Shown here: in pieces, positions 36,387 to 48,310 of the stretch
Numbering within the stretch: position 1 is the first letter of the stretch
Layout: each line of letters opens with the position of its first letter
Source of the DNA: Sympetrum striolatum
Lineage: Eukaryota > Arthropoda > Insecta > Odonata > Libellulidae
Assembly: GCA_947579665.1 (NCBI GenBank)
Contig: OX388351.1
Location: forward strand, 54,444,939-54,508,938
DNA: 64,000 nt
Direction: 5' to 3'
Notes under the pieces: generated by a model
The model's input: only the letters and a program-made list of their open reading frames with translations
Databases searched by the model: none
Told to the model about the DNA's origin: nothing
Position numbers and translations under genes: made by a program

Positions 36387-37485
36387 CTACAAAATTAAAC
36401 ATACTTGATTAAAACAAATTGAACAGTTTATCTGATTAATTCACTTACTTAAATAATTAAAAACTAACTACCATCATAATGACCAAAGTATATAATATGA
36501 CATACTAAGATCTTCAATGATTTATGATATTCAAAGTGTACAACCACTTACTATGTCTGATCATAGACTACATATTTTTATTATTTGCAAAAAAATCCAT
36601 CCTTTACAGCTCCCAAGTTCAATAAAAATCTATTCCTTTCTCAGAATCCCCAAAACCTCTTTTTGGAGCCCATCAACCCAATCTACTCTTCTTAGAAAAT
36701 ATGCCCATCCAAGATTTCAAAGGCTTTCAGTCTTTTGGTGCACATTCCTTAGGGTCCATATTTACAATCACAGCTAATTTCTGTTCAAAGAATCGTTCTA
36801 CAACAGCAGCTTTCTCTTTGTATGACATCCTCAGCTGCAGCTATTGATCTTAGAACATTTTATCAGTAATCTTTAATAACTCCTTTAACTATTCAATACC
36901 AATCCTATTACACTAAGTAACATTTTCCTTCACCTTCCTTCCTTCTACCACCACAACTGATTTTACCTATCATTCACCCTTGGCAAATCTCAAAGTTTGT
37001 ATGCTTTCATCAAAAAATACTTCCCTTTCATCATGTGGCGTCATATGGTTGCTGCTTATCTTATAGCTTAACAAGAATTCCCTCTAAGCTTATGGAGATT
37101 GCTACTTCATAGTAGTTCCTTCTACTTAAAAAATATGATAATAATCATTAACTAATTATTCATATCCTTCCCCAGAATCTTGCTGCAGCTACATAATCTA
37201 ATTATCAATTTTGATCAGGTTAGACAAATAAAAATTCATTACGAAATATAAACACAATGGTATTAACAATTTATTATAGAAATAATAGTAATATAGAGTG
37301 GTAATACCAAATCACGACACTGCTAAAACAATTTCCATTAACTCGATCCTAATGCTAAGTCGAATCATAAGTATTACAAAAACTAAGTGCCTTCAGATAA
37401 AACCAGTTAACTAGCCGATTAAAATAAAGTGCAATAATGGCAGGATGAACAGTAAGTCGAAGATTACTTCCTAAATATAACTCAC

Positions 37486-37544
37486 CTGGTATGTATTATC
37501 AAAACTGTCGCACATAAATCTGGTAATTAATGATGTCTTCCCAA
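37486..37544 (-). pseudogene. Rab6-like exon fragment (P-loop part)
   Basis: A 59-nt exon with an acceptor (TCTCTTACAG) and donor (CAG|GTGAG) encodes VGKTSLITRFMCDSFDNTYQ. This is the nucleotide-binding P-loop and the start of switch I of Rab6 GTPases, with Tyr replaced by Cys after RFM. The exon phase (first codon split after G) fits the protein. No neighbouring Rab6 N-terminal exon was identified upstream. Together with the fragment at 36,310-36,386 it looks like captured genomic DNA inside the inverted-terminal element. Confidence 0.7.
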
Positions 37545-38695
37545 CTGTAAGAGAGGATTTCTCGGGATTAATTTAGCATAGAATTAAAACATACACATTC
37601 AAATAAAACAAAGGTTATGGCCATAAAACTGAACTTAAAAAAGAAATATCAATACTTTAGCCAAAGCTGTCAATACACAGACGGATAAATCTAATTGTAA
37701 ATTAATACTTCCTTACGATTACATCAGAAGGATCCACCATAATAGAGGAAAAAGGAGTTAACTCTATAATTAAACCAGATCGTACGCGTTTTAGATTGCA
37801 CGACCTCATGGTTAACGATGAGTTCATTCCGAGATAAAAAAAGCACAGTAATAGAATAAATAATTATATATACTCACTTGAAATCTTGACGCAGATCTCC
37901 AAGCTCTACTAAAACTCTTCGTACAAAATAGCAATGCCTTGACTCCAGTTGCTTCTCTGTCTTTGGATATCTTCTTGCTCTTCTATCTTCGGCGACTACA
38001 GCAAAAGAACACGAACGCCACAGAACACCAATACTAATTTACAGCACACTGTTTGCCCTCTTAGTTGTTGGGCGTTTTTTTAATTCCCAGCCCCATGGTT
38101 TCTAATTAAATTTTTCAATATTTCTCTGTCTTACTTAATCAAACCAATACTAAGATGACCGCTACAAGAAAATGGAGGAGTTTGCGACCATTTACTGCAA
38201 ATAGCGCTGCATGTCTTCCGCTGATAGCAGACATAGAAACACGGTAGAGTACCCTATCTGCGGCATTGCAACACGTTGATGTAATTGCAGATAATTTTAT
38301 GAGAATATATAAAAATCCTTTTGATTTTGGGAAACAAGATACCTAATGGGAAAAAGTTCTTCATATCTCTTAAACAATTACTCCGCAGAAATGCTAATAT
38401 GTGTATCGCGCTTTGTACTCCACGTTAAGCGACTTACAGAAGCTGAATTATGTATTTCAATCCACTGTTGGCCAAGAAACGTAAATAATCGGCAGTTTTT
38501 CATAATGCATATATCATCACAATCTCAATTCAGCTATTAGCAATGAATTAATGGAATTATACGGAATGGAACCTTCGAAGCGGATAAGATGGGGAAACTT
38601 TTTCCCCATTATATCCCTATCTCAGTCTTGGGGATATGCTTTCCCTATTATTGCCCTTTCCTATACGTAAGAGATATCTGCTGTGCTGCCTGGGA

Positions 38696-40074
38696 TACAA
38701 CTAATTTTATTTCAACGAAGAATTTTCTTAAAAATAAAACAAACACTAATTCAGGATATTAGTAAATTTTCTTTAAAACAAAGGGCTATCCAATTAAAAA
38801 TTTTGAATAATTCGTTTTTTACTGTTGATACTACCTGAAGTTGGTAGGCTTGAATTAAGTTTAGAGATGTTTAATGATATCAAATAGTTTAAGATTTAAT
38901 TCACATTTTCCAAATTTAGACTGAAAAAAAAAATTTCATTTATATTTAATGTTTGGTTACACTGATAAGGATTTATATTCACCTTATATTTTGACTTTTT
39001 TTCTGAAAGGAGTGAAAGTACGTTTTATTATTTTCTGATGGATGTAATTTTAATAACATTCTTATTTTGGTATTGGAAATCAACATTAGAAATCTTCTTC
39101 TATATATTCTAAAAGTTTGAAACTCCCATGTGTATTTTTAGTAGGAAAAAATCTGTTATATAAGTGACTGCAAATGTGGTACACGTTTAAGCATTTTATT
39201 TAAATTTATAATTAATAGAAAAGTTATTACACTAAAAGCTATATTTGTTTTATAAAAGAATATACAAATTATTCAATTTATTATAGTCATTAATTAATTT
39301 ATTCTAAGGGGTTTTAAAACTTCAGGAAATTTTGGAGTCATATTGACCACAGGCAATTAATTACATAACTATTTTTGACATGACTAATTAATAGTTCCCT
39401 TTGGAAGTAAAATCTACAAAGAGTTTAAGGATGTTATCAAGTTTTTTGCATATAGAGTTAATGATATTATTTTTTAATAAATTAAGATTTCTTTATTTTT
39501 CTAACCAAGTATTGCATTTAAGTCAAATCATTGTAAACAGCTGAGTGTTGCTTCATTTTATAGCATTCATTTTTGTCAGATTATTTTAAATACCGATATT
39601 TATAATCAAATATGTAAATGAATGCATTGCATATATCATACTTTATTATTCTTATCTTTTAATATAAGCTACTTTTGAATTGATCATGTAATACAATATC
39701 TTCCCTATTAAAAAATTAGAATGCATTAATATTACATGTGATGAGTTCCAGTTTTGAGAAACTTGGAATTATAATTTTGGAGGATTAAAATTTTTCAAAA
39801 GAGGTTTAGTAATAAATAAATTATAACAGGATTATATTGTTACTTTCACATAGTACTATGCATGAGTAATATTTGAGATATTGATTTGGTGCACATTATT
39901 TATTTATACTCAAGACTTATGCACCTCCTTGGGCAGTATTCCTTGAATTTTTATGTTAACATTCATGCCATTTAACAAATAAAATCAATTTCTATTTACA
40001 TGCACATATGTTAATGCTATTATTAATAGCATTGTCAATGAGTTCCATGGAAGAAGAGACGTCTTGATCTCAAT
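38696..40074. other. AT-rich spacer with no recognised feature
   Basis: Very AT-rich, with no frame above 60 codons and no terminal repeats that I can see. It separates the 5.1-kb element from the point (about 40,075) where homology to the SPH 3' flank resumes. Confidence 0.6.
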
Positions 40075-40526
40075 TGTACCTTAACAAACACCTTCAATAA
40101 TAATATAATATTAACATCAAAATATAGATGAGGGTAAAGGAAAGGGCAATAATGTTTTTCCAATATTGATAATAAAACTCAAATTTCAATGCAATAGTTT
40201 TTTCTTCATCCTCAACAACAGTGGTGCAAAATGAAAATCAACTCAAATGATGCAAAGTAAAATATGAGGATGAGAATATTCAAGCATAAAAAACAATAAT
40301 TCAAACAAAGCATTATCAAGAATCATAAGAAGAATTCATTGGCCTATATATAGCTGACATAAGATGGCATATTAAAAGACAATTTCCTCAAGAAAGCTGA
40401 TGGCTCATGAGAGAATTCTGATTCAAGTCTTTACATTTCCCTTTAACAGTAGTTAAATATGAGAGTTTCTCTATATTGATTGCAGTTATAGGCCTAATTA
40501 ATCCTACTCAAATGATCAGGTGCTGA

Positions 40527-40819
40527 TCATTCTACCATCTGCTTCTTCAACCAAGCGTAAGAGCAGGACAAAACATAACTTGGGTTGTTTCGCTTGAAAT
40601 CTTCCATCTGCAAAAGAGATGCCACGCAGAAGTTTTTCTTTGGTTTGGATCCTTCTTCAAGTATAATTGGTGAGCCAATATCATGCTGATTATAATATGT
40701 GTCAAAATCACCTTTCGAGCACATGTAGCAGGATTTAGTGATGTTAGTAATATTAGCACATTCTGAAGGGTTTATTCCATGAACTTTGGTTTGTTTCATT
40801 TCGAAACGTTTTTTATTCC
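40527..40819 (-). pseudogene. Detached last exon of the third SPH copy
   Basis: This 293-nt exon has an intact CCAG acceptor and open frame and is homologous to the last exon of copies A and B. It includes a CSKGDFDT segment and the inactive motif HDIGSP in place of GDSGGP. Homology continues through the 3' flank from about 40,075 and ends in the following intron at about 40,968, where a pogo-like terminus (CAGTAAAACC) begins. The remaining exons of this copy lie more than 22 kb away at 63,046-63,913, and the exons coding DNDIALL and AGW were not found. It cannot be part of a working gene unless a very long intron is spliced and the missing exons are dispensable. Confidence 0.75.
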
Positions 40820-40970
40820 CTGGAAAAGAAGAGAAGGTAGAAAACTATTATAAGTCAAGTAGAAAGAAGTCCCGTTGAAAAATATGTAAATAACCTCTGA
40901 TGTTGTCTAACATCTTTTCCTTTGTAATATTGAATAGAAGCTTAGATATTTTCATGCTCAACATTAAATA

Positions 40971-41230
40971 ACAGTAAAACCTCGTTTTTACGAACCTCAA
41001 TTTTATGAAATGGCACAGTTTTACGAACCATTCCGCCAGTCCCGGTCTTTGTACATGTAAAATGACCTCAGTTTTACGTAAAACCTCGATTTCATGTTTT
41101 ACGAAGTGAGAAGCCGGTCCGTAGGAGTGAATTAATCCGTGTTTTACAAAGTATTTGAAATGGTTTTGTCGTACTGAGCTCAATACAATGGGATGACGAT
41201 CGCCGTAAGCAGGAGCAGTTGAATCCAGAT
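40971..41230. mobile_element. Pogo-like terminal sequence
   Basis: CAGTAAAACCTCGTTTTTACG at the exact point where SPH intron homology stops resembles pogo/Tigger termini. Related TTTACGAA and AAACCTCG motifs recur to about 41,115. No matching opposite terminus was found, so the extent is uncertain. Confidence 0.4.
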
Positions 41231-41384
41231 CGTCTATGTTGAGAGGGCCTTCAGCCCATGTATTTTATTTGGGAAAATGTGGAGACATCGAATATGAGTG
41301 TAGTGTTTATGTCTATGACATAGACTATAGAATAAATATCTGATATATCTGATATCATTTAGAAGTACATGTTCCACTGTCAAT

Positions 41385-43366
41385 TTAGTGCCCTTCTTGT
41401 GTAATAAAGAAGTCTGCACAATCATTTCGGATGTCATTAGGTGCCTTGTTACCACGTTCACTTTCCATTTTAGGAATATCGTCAATACCTACTATCGTGA
41501 GTGTGTCTTCAAAGTTAAAGCCATCCCTTTCTCTCACAAAATTATGGAGAACGCTGCATTCTTGTACTATTTTTGTAGATAGTTCCACTGAGACGTTAAG
41601 AGGTCTGTGGAATATTCGCTATTTATTGGACAAGAGTCCAAAACCACATTTAACATACCTTCTGGCCCTGCTCAATCTGTAGTTGAATATGCGTTTCTTT
41701 TTATCCAACATTTTCCTTGAATAGGGACGCATGAGATGATGGTGAAGACCAAACCCTTCGTCTCCTATAAACACGTAAGGAACTCTTTGTTCTCCCAATG
41801 TCGACAGAGGCGCTGGTTTTGGAATAGCTAGTTCCCTGTTAATTATGCCTTTCCAAAGCCGAGTTTCTTTAAAGATTGTTGAATCGCAGTCTTTGCCATA
41901 AGCACCAATATCTACAAAAATGAAGCTATATTCACTATCCACCACAGCAAGTAGCAAAATTGAAAAGAAATCCTTGTAGTTGTAAAACAAAGAACCAGTA
42001 TGTTCTGGTTTTATCAATCGAATATGTTTACCGTCTACTGCCCCTATGCAATGGGGAAACTGAGTTTAATTTAGAAATCCACGGGCAACAGAGTTCAGTT
42101 TTTCCTCTGTTAATGAAGGAATACACTCCTGACACATATTGTCCCATATTGCACCGCAAACTTCAAGAACGATATCAGAGATGGTAGACACTACCAATCA
42201 CTAACCGTAGTGGAGATCCGTGAAAGTGTTACCACTTGCAAGATACCTAAAAAATAAATTTGAAGAGCATTAAAAACACGGATAATGAGAAAAACACAAC
42301 ACACGGACACAAACATTCGTGCACATGCGTACTCATTCATTGGTATGCAATGAAACATGTTAAACACTAAAATAAATTGCTGTTTTCTCTTTTAGGCAAA
42401 GCTGTGATTTCAAAATGACCAATATCCGAGACCGACAGATAAAATATTTAAAAAGGCTGTCAGAAGGTAAAAGGACTGGGTCACAAGCGAAGTCGATAAT
42501 GAAATATGTTTATAGTGATCAGTTGGGATTTTTAACCAAGAACACGATAACCAGGGAGACTGTAAGCAGTGGCGATAGCGAAGAAGTTGCTGATGAAGAA
42601 GAGACGGCTATCCGCGAGGATTCTGGAAATGAAAACGAAGGCAAAACATTTCGCCAATCCCCTGCGTATTTACGGAAAAGAAAAAGAGGCCAATTGGGAA
42701 TAACGGATGTCAAAATGTCGATTCAAAAATACTACAGGAACCTGAAGATAGACATATGGGCTTTTTTGAAGGCATTTTACCTAGCCTGCATGGACTCAAT
42801 GAAATAGAAACAATTCAATTCCAAGTTGAGGTTTTGACAATTATACAATAGTTATAGCAGTCCAGAGCATCACCCATGAGTACCTCTTTGTCTTGTATGC
42901 AACAAAACCCATCTGTTCCTATCCATCCCACCCATGTTTCTTCTCCTTTATCAGCAGCATCACAAAATTCTATGCCGTCTCACCAGTCTACAGATTCTGT
43001 GGGGTACGAGGTACTGCATTATTTTTATAAACAACTAAAATCATTAAAAGTTTTAATTTCTAAATCTACCTTTTTTTGCAAAATTTCAAGGACCAAGTCT
43101 AGTACTGAGATAATTGAAGATCTTACCTTAATGATACAGCAAGCCTCTCTGTTGGTGAGATGGCATCTCTCATCTTGCTATTCTGCTTGAGGAGTAGTGG
43201 GCTCAGTCGATTGAGGAGCTCATCAAAACTGGCGATTGACATCTTAAAGTAGTTAAAAAACTTTCTCTCGTCATACCTTAAATCATGATACAAAGTGACG
43301 AAAGCACCGGTAATAGGTCTCTGCAAAATTAAAGGATTAATCCACTTCCTGACACGGAAGCACTTT
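41385..43366 (-). pseudogene. PIF/Harbinger transposase, disabled
   Basis: Exon 1 (43127-43366) encodes the N-terminal part: PITGAFVTLYHDLR, a MSIASFDELL helix, and ERLAVSLR ending at an AAG|GTAAGA donor. Exon 2 starts at 42246 after TTTTTTAG with YLASGNTF and runs to 41385. It holds CIGAVDGKHI (first Asp), FIGDEGFG (second Asp), and the C-terminal VQECSVLHNF. Damage includes a frameshift near 42,205, stops at 42,066-42,068 (after ARGFLN) and 41,619-41,621 (in SNK-RIF), and the catalytic Glu of the VECxFG motif replaced by Lys (YVKCGFG, codon 41,649-41,651). A (TG)n element interrupts exon 1 upstream. It cannot be active. Confidence 0.85.
42415..42850 (+). pseudogene. Harbinger-associated MADF/BESS DNA-binding protein, frameshifted
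   Basis: The plus-strand frame from ATG 42415 gives the C-terminal half of a MADF (Myb/SANT-like) domain, including NIRDRQIKYLKRL and YSDQLGFL, then an acidic linker. After about 42,755 the matching C-terminal BESS-type helix (MGFFEGILPSLHGL, then FQVEVLTIIQ) continues in another frame, so there is a frameshift. It lies wholly within the intron of the transposase, on the opposite strand. Harbinger elements normally encode a transposase plus such a Myb-like partner. The N-terminal half of MADF was not found. Confidence 0.7.
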
Positions 43367-44904
43367 TTTTTACTTTCTCCATATACGAAGTATAGAGAAA
43401 GTATTGTTTTCATGAAAAAATTCGACTTCGAGATTTCAACGGAAATACACGTTTTGGGGTCCCTAGAACACGTTTTGACCATTTTCGGAATGATGTCTGT
43501 GTGTATGTGTGTGTGTGTGTGTGTATGTGTGTCTGTTATTGTGGGCGCTCTAACGTAAAAACTATAAGTTGTATCAATACCAAACTTCATACATAGCACT
43601 GTAGTGTGTGCTGTCAGAGTTAGTTAGTTTTTGGAGTAAATCAGTTGACCGGAAGTTGAGCTTTCTTCATCAAAGCTCATTTCCGGTTTTCAAAATATCT
43701 CCATAAATATGATGTATAGGTATATTGTGTACCGTATAAAAGTTTTAGATAATGTGTTTTACTATAACTTTTGTATTTAACATATTTTTGTATCACCGGT
43801 TGATTAGGAGTTATTCGTGAAATACTGATAAACCGGAAGTAGCTGTTATGTACTTTGTGGGCGCTCTAACGTGAAAACTATCAGTCTTATCATTACCAAA
43901 TTTCATATTTAGTATTTTGGTTGGTGTGTTTAGAGTTGATTAGTTTTTGGAGCAAATCGGTACACCGGAAGTCGAGCTTCATTCTTCAAAGCTCATTTCC
44001 TGTTTTCAAAATATCTCAATAAATATGATATTTCGGTATATACCATTATTTATAATAGTTTTGGAAAATAAAATTTGCTATAACTTTTGTTTGAAATATA
44101 TTTTTGTAAAACTGATTTTTTAGGAGATATTCATGAAATACTGATAAACCGGAAGTTGCTGATTATGTACTTCATGAGCGCTCTGGGCGCTTTGGGCGAA
44201 TAGCCATTTCATCGTTTTTCATCGAGCATGTCCCGAAAAACATTATTTATAATGTTTGTGACGTAACATATAATATGATATAAATTAATCACTCATCTTC
44301 AAAGTTTAGATGGAATACAGAGTTCGAAAATAATGTCGTAGATAAATATTTACATCTTATCAGTGGCGCAGCCAGGATTTACCAATGGGGGGGTCTGAGG
44401 AAACGAAAAATGCCTACTTTACAGGGGCTAGTATATTCATGCCCGCTACTTACTACAATATATGTCAATTCTTTCAAAAACTAAATACATTCAAAACTAG
44501 AGGAGTTTAACGCTTATGTGGCCAACTTATTACACTTTGCAAGATAGTAGTTTACATAAGCGAACAATTGGAAACTTAACAAGTGTGTTCTTTGGATTTC
44601 TGGTTTGGATACGTTCAATATCTATTATAAGCTCATTTTTTCTATGCTGAAGCTTTTTAGTGATTTAGATATAAACTTTTCGAGTCTTCGAGAGTTCTTT
44701 CTTCCAAGAGGTTGCTAAGCGTGGGAAGGAAAAAAATAGCTACGGTTATTTGGCAAGCGATATAAAACGTAACATCCACTCATTTGTTCCCCCACATTGG
44801 CGCGCCCATGCTTATTTCATTATCTTTCGTTATTTGACTATATCATCAGCAGATTTTGGAATTTAATTGAAATATCGCCTGTCAACAAAACGCCATCAAT
44901 GTAT

Positions 44905-45775
44905 AAAAATCTGATGTGGCCAGCACATGACTTTCTCCATACATAAGATGTAAATATTTATCTACGACAGTAATTTCGAACTCTATATTCCATCTAAACT
45001 TTGAAGATGAGTGATTAATTTATATATTATTATCTTTTACGTCAAAAACATTATAAATAATGTTTTTCAGGACAGGTTCGATGAAAAAAGATGAAGTGGG
45101 CTTTCGCCCCAGCGCCCAGAGCGCCCACAACGTACATAATCATCAACTTCCGGTTTATCAGTATTTCACAAATAACTCCTACACAATCCGTGATACAAAA
45201 ATATGTTTCATACAAAAGTCATAGTAAATTACATTTTCTAAAACTTTTATAACTAATACTATATACCTTAATATCATATTTATGGAGATATTTTGAAAAC
45301 CGGAAATGAGCTTTAATGAATAAAGCTCGACTTCCGGTTAACCGATTTACTCCAAAATCTAATCAACTCTAAACACACAAACCAAAGTACTATATATAAA
45401 ATTTGGTGTTGATCCGACAAACAATTTTCATGTTAGAGCGCCCACAAAGTACATAATCAGATACTTCCGGTTTATCGGTATTTCACGAATAACTCCTAAT
45501 CAAGCGGTGATACAAAAATATATTAAATACAAAAGTTATAGTAAATTACATTATCTAAAACTTTTATAAGTAATACAATATACGTATATATCTTATTTAT
45601 GGAGATATTTTGAAAACCGGAAATGAGCTTTAATGAATAAAGCTCGACTTCCGGTTGACCGATTTACTCCAAAAACTAATCAACTCTGACAGCACACACA
45701 CCACTACTATATATAAAGTTTGGTATTGATACGACTAATAGTTTTCACGTTAGAGCGCCCACTATCACACACACT

Positions 45776-45829
<54 letters not shown>

Positions 45830-45956
45830 TCATTCCGAAAATGGTCAAAACATGTTCTAGGGACCTCAAAACATGTATTTCCGTTGAAATCTCGAAGTCG
45901 AATTTTTTCATGAAAACAATACTTTCTCTATACTTCGTATATGGAGAAAGTAAAAA
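44905..45956 (-). mobile_element. Inverted hairpin-ended (TG)n element inside the hAT element
   Basis: A full-length copy in reverse: AAAAATCTGATGTGG at the left, hairpin at 45,920-45,951 at the right, CA tract at 45,777-45,825. Flanking AAAAA on both sides suggests insertion into an A/T run. It lies inside the hAT element that itself split another copy. Confidence 0.7.
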
Positions 45957-46149
45957 TAATGATATGAAGTATATACCCAACCAGCTTATTGCACAAGGTT
46001 TGTATAAGAAACAAAAAAATAATTTTTATCAGATGAAATTTTCTGCCAGGCTTACAATTAAGCCTGATTTCGTTATTTATGTATTAGATATGTATTTCAT
46101 TGAATGCGTCTCATACCGAAAATTAAAAATTCGGCTGCATTAAAAAATA

Positions 46150-46756
46150 CAGTAGACTCTTGATGATAGTTGATATTATAATTGAACTTGCAGTATTAAA
46201 GTCACATACCAAGGTGAAAAAAATGAAGACGTCAACTTACAATTATTTAGACTTAAGTATTAGGTGGTTTAACCAGCAAAGAGCTGATGCAAACCCAGTC
46301 TTACGCACTGAGTGTTCAAAGAAAACAAATATTTTCCATGAATTGAAATTTTGAATGGGCATTGCATGACCAAGCGGTTAACAGGATAAGTTATGAGATT
46401 CGTGGGATTCTATCACCAGAGAAAAAATTGGCTGCATCGAAAAGGAAACTGAAAAATTTAATTCACAGTTTATCAAGTTTAATTCAAGTCATCAAGTCAC
46501 AGTTCCGATAAATATGTGCGTAACTTACGCGCACAATACCTTTCAGCTGACAGATTTGCTTCGAAAATGGTATATTATTAATAATATCATCGCAGATTAA
46601 TTTTTAGTGAAATCTTTCATTGCTCCAATACTTTTTCAAATGTTTAGTGAAATTCGGTTAACGAAAATTTTTATTAAATATACACCAAATTAACAGGCAA
46701 TCATAAAATAAAGATCAGTATATTTTCTATCATCCCGAGTAATAAAGAGTCAACTG
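46150..46756 (+). mobile_element. Tigger/pogo-like transposon remnant
   Basis: The left end CAGTAGACTCTTGATGATAG after TA is matched by an imperfect inverted AAAGAGTCAACTG near 46,744-46,756. Inside, a frame at 46,160-46,354 contains YNYLDLSIRWFNQQRADANP, typical of the CENP-B/Tc5-type helix-turn-helix of Tigger transposases. The catalytic domain is missing. About 0.6 kb remain. Confidence 0.55.
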
Positions 46757-47798
46757 TGTGCAGACTTTTAATCGTCTAGAATGCTTAATAAAGGAAAAAG
46801 TAGCTTTTCAATTGTCGCTAAACTCATCTTGAGATGTGTCCTCTGATAACAGCCCTAAAATAAGAAAACCCTAATTTATGCATCTAATAATGGTTATTTC
46901 ACAAAAAAACACATGGCCATTAACTTAAGTTTTTTTCCGATAGCGGTCTCGAGCTGTTAGCGGACTGTGAAAGGAATTTTTGGATGTCCATCTAAATGAA
47001 ATCCAAACAAAACTCTCCTTAGAACTGTTGTGAATTTCTCGAAAGCAATACTCACGAGCCTATCTTTGTATTTACACCCTTGAAACAGTCACATGCAAAA
47101 GATCTAACTGAGCGTTTTATCTATCTGTTTGTCCCTCAAACGTAATCTTAATCTCTGTTTTCAGGGTGCAAGTTTCGAATTACTTCTCGAATGTTCCCTT
47201 GTAATTTTTCGTGGAGTAAACAAATCAGCACTTTCGAATTTTTCTCATGGGAATCTTATCTTATGGCGTGAGTTATCTAACTAAAGGATAGGATTAAGAA
47301 GTGCACGCGTTGAACATAGTTTTCGAAACACTCGTATCATTGCGCCCCATTGATATCGATGTCTACTCTGCTACCGAAAACATCACTTTCACTGAAATCG
47401 GAGCCATATTTACGGGTGCACGAAGCTTCCGATGAATTTATCAAGCAAACACATGACAAGCAGTGTATCTGTATGATTTGCGTGATAACCCCACCTTAGC
47501 GAGGGGGGGGTTTTATACTCTTCAGCAGAAATAAAAGTATAGAGCTAGTCATAGGACTTGACTCTTGGGGGGGGGTTTGAACCCCTAAAACCCCCCCCTC
47601 GCTGCGCCACTGCATCTTATATATGGAGAAAGTCATGTGCTGGCCACATCAGATTTTTCCTTAGGTAAAGGCGATACAAATAACATAATTTCTCGCGCCT
47701 ATCCATGATGACGACTCAAGAACTACTGAACAGGGATCGCTGATTCGTACCGTGGACGGCGGCCGGCAAAAAGGCGTCCCGTCTGAAACCGCCTTAAG

Positions 47799-48133
47799 CC
47801 TAGTACACATTTGTAGACTTGTTGCGCGATTTCTCTATAGACCGTCTAGCGACGGTCTATGGACACGGTCTGCAGACCGTACCTATAGACTTCAAGTCTA
47901 TAGACTTCATTGTCCGCACTTTCAAATTTTTGGGCAAAATTTTGTCCAAAATGTCTAACGTTGCATGCTGTCTCCTAAAGTCTCCCATTCCGTTCGGGAG
48001 ACGTTAGACCTGCGATTTTTGGTCTCGCAACAGCCCCGTAGACGGGATTGGTCTATAGAAATGTCTACGTAGACAACCTGAGGCACGTCTCATAGACCAA
48101 AATCGCGCAACAAGTCTACTAGTGTGTACAAGG
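47799..48133. mobile_element. MITE with ~33-bp inverted termini and internal hairpins
   Basis: CCTAGTACACATTTGTAGAC at the left is mirrored by GTCTACTAGTGTGTACAAGG at the right, and homology extends through TTGTTGCGCGATTT. The interior has three adjacent perfect inverted repeats: 47,838-47,859 (9-bp arms), 47,865-47,880 (16-bp palindrome) and 47,884-47,902 (9-bp arms). No target duplication was recognised. Confidence 0.65.
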
Positions 48134-48204
48134 TTTTATATATTGCTTGCAGCCTTACATTGTTGCGCCCGGTAACTCAAGGGTATTACATTTTCCACTG
48201 TTCG

Positions 48205-48310
48205 CGTAACATTTTATGTTGCGCTTTTGCGTTACATTGTTGCGCCTTCGTGTTAAATTGTTTCGTCAGGTGACGCAAGGGTAAAAGCAGAAAGAGTCGC
48301 CTTGCGATAT
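48205..48310 (+). repeat. Left copy of a direct repeat bracketing the satellite region
   Basis: Contains TAACATTTTATGTTGCGC, GCGTTACATTGTTGCGCC and, at its end, AGTCGCCTTGCGA. A similar block in the same orientation lies at 62,868-62,940. The left block has 20 extra bases (near 48,251-48,270). Upstream of it (48,155-48,180) a further TTACATTGTTGCGCC motif occurs. Confidence 0.5.

Larger units (their letters stand above)
33591..38695. mobile_element. 5.1-kb element with 14-bp perfect inverted termini, carrying host gene fragments
   Basis: TCCCAGGCAGCACA at 33,591-33,604 and its exact reverse complement at 38,682-38,695 bound the element. Subterminal parts are also inversely similar (GAAGGGCAATA near 33,712; TATTGCCCTTTC near 38,649). 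A 19-bp palindrome lies at 33,747-33,765. No transposase frame was found. The interior is AT-rich and includes two Rab6-like exons on the minus strand. Target duplication is unclear (at most AT or ACA). The superfamily is not assigned. Confidence 0.55.
44361..47612. mobile_element. Non-autonomous hAT-like element (3,252 bp)
   Basis: Termini CAGTGGCGCAGC (left) and GCTGCGCCACTG (right) are perfect 12-bp inverted repeats with the hAT-type CAGTG start. The element is flanked by an 8-bp target duplication CATCTTAT (44,353-44,360 and 47,613-47,620). The ends continue into G-runs and C-runs. No hAT transposase was seen. It carries a nested inverted (TG)n element and a Tigger-like fragment. The remaining parts (44,400-44,900 and 46,760-47,500) hold nothing I recognise. 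Confidence 0.8.
43372..47658 (+). mobile_element. Hairpin-ended (TG)n element, split by an hAT insertion
   Basis: The left part is 43,372-44,360 and the right part 47,613-47,658, ending in ATCAGATTTTT. The two parts rejoin exactly at the duplicated octamer CATCTTAT. It sits in the 5' part of the Harbinger transposase exon. Its hairpin, (TG)n tract and GTGGGCGCTC subrepeats match those at 29,549. Confidence 0.7.

Noticed and set aside
36970..37040. A kinesin-like exon (minus strand, FDESIQTLRFA)
   Set aside because: It resembles the end of a kinesin motor domain, but only about twelve residues match, a stop follows soon, and no other kinesin motif is nearby.
44361..47612. An autonomous hAT transposon
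   Set aside because: Ends and target duplication are hAT-like, but no frame resembling hAT transposase was seen in the interior.
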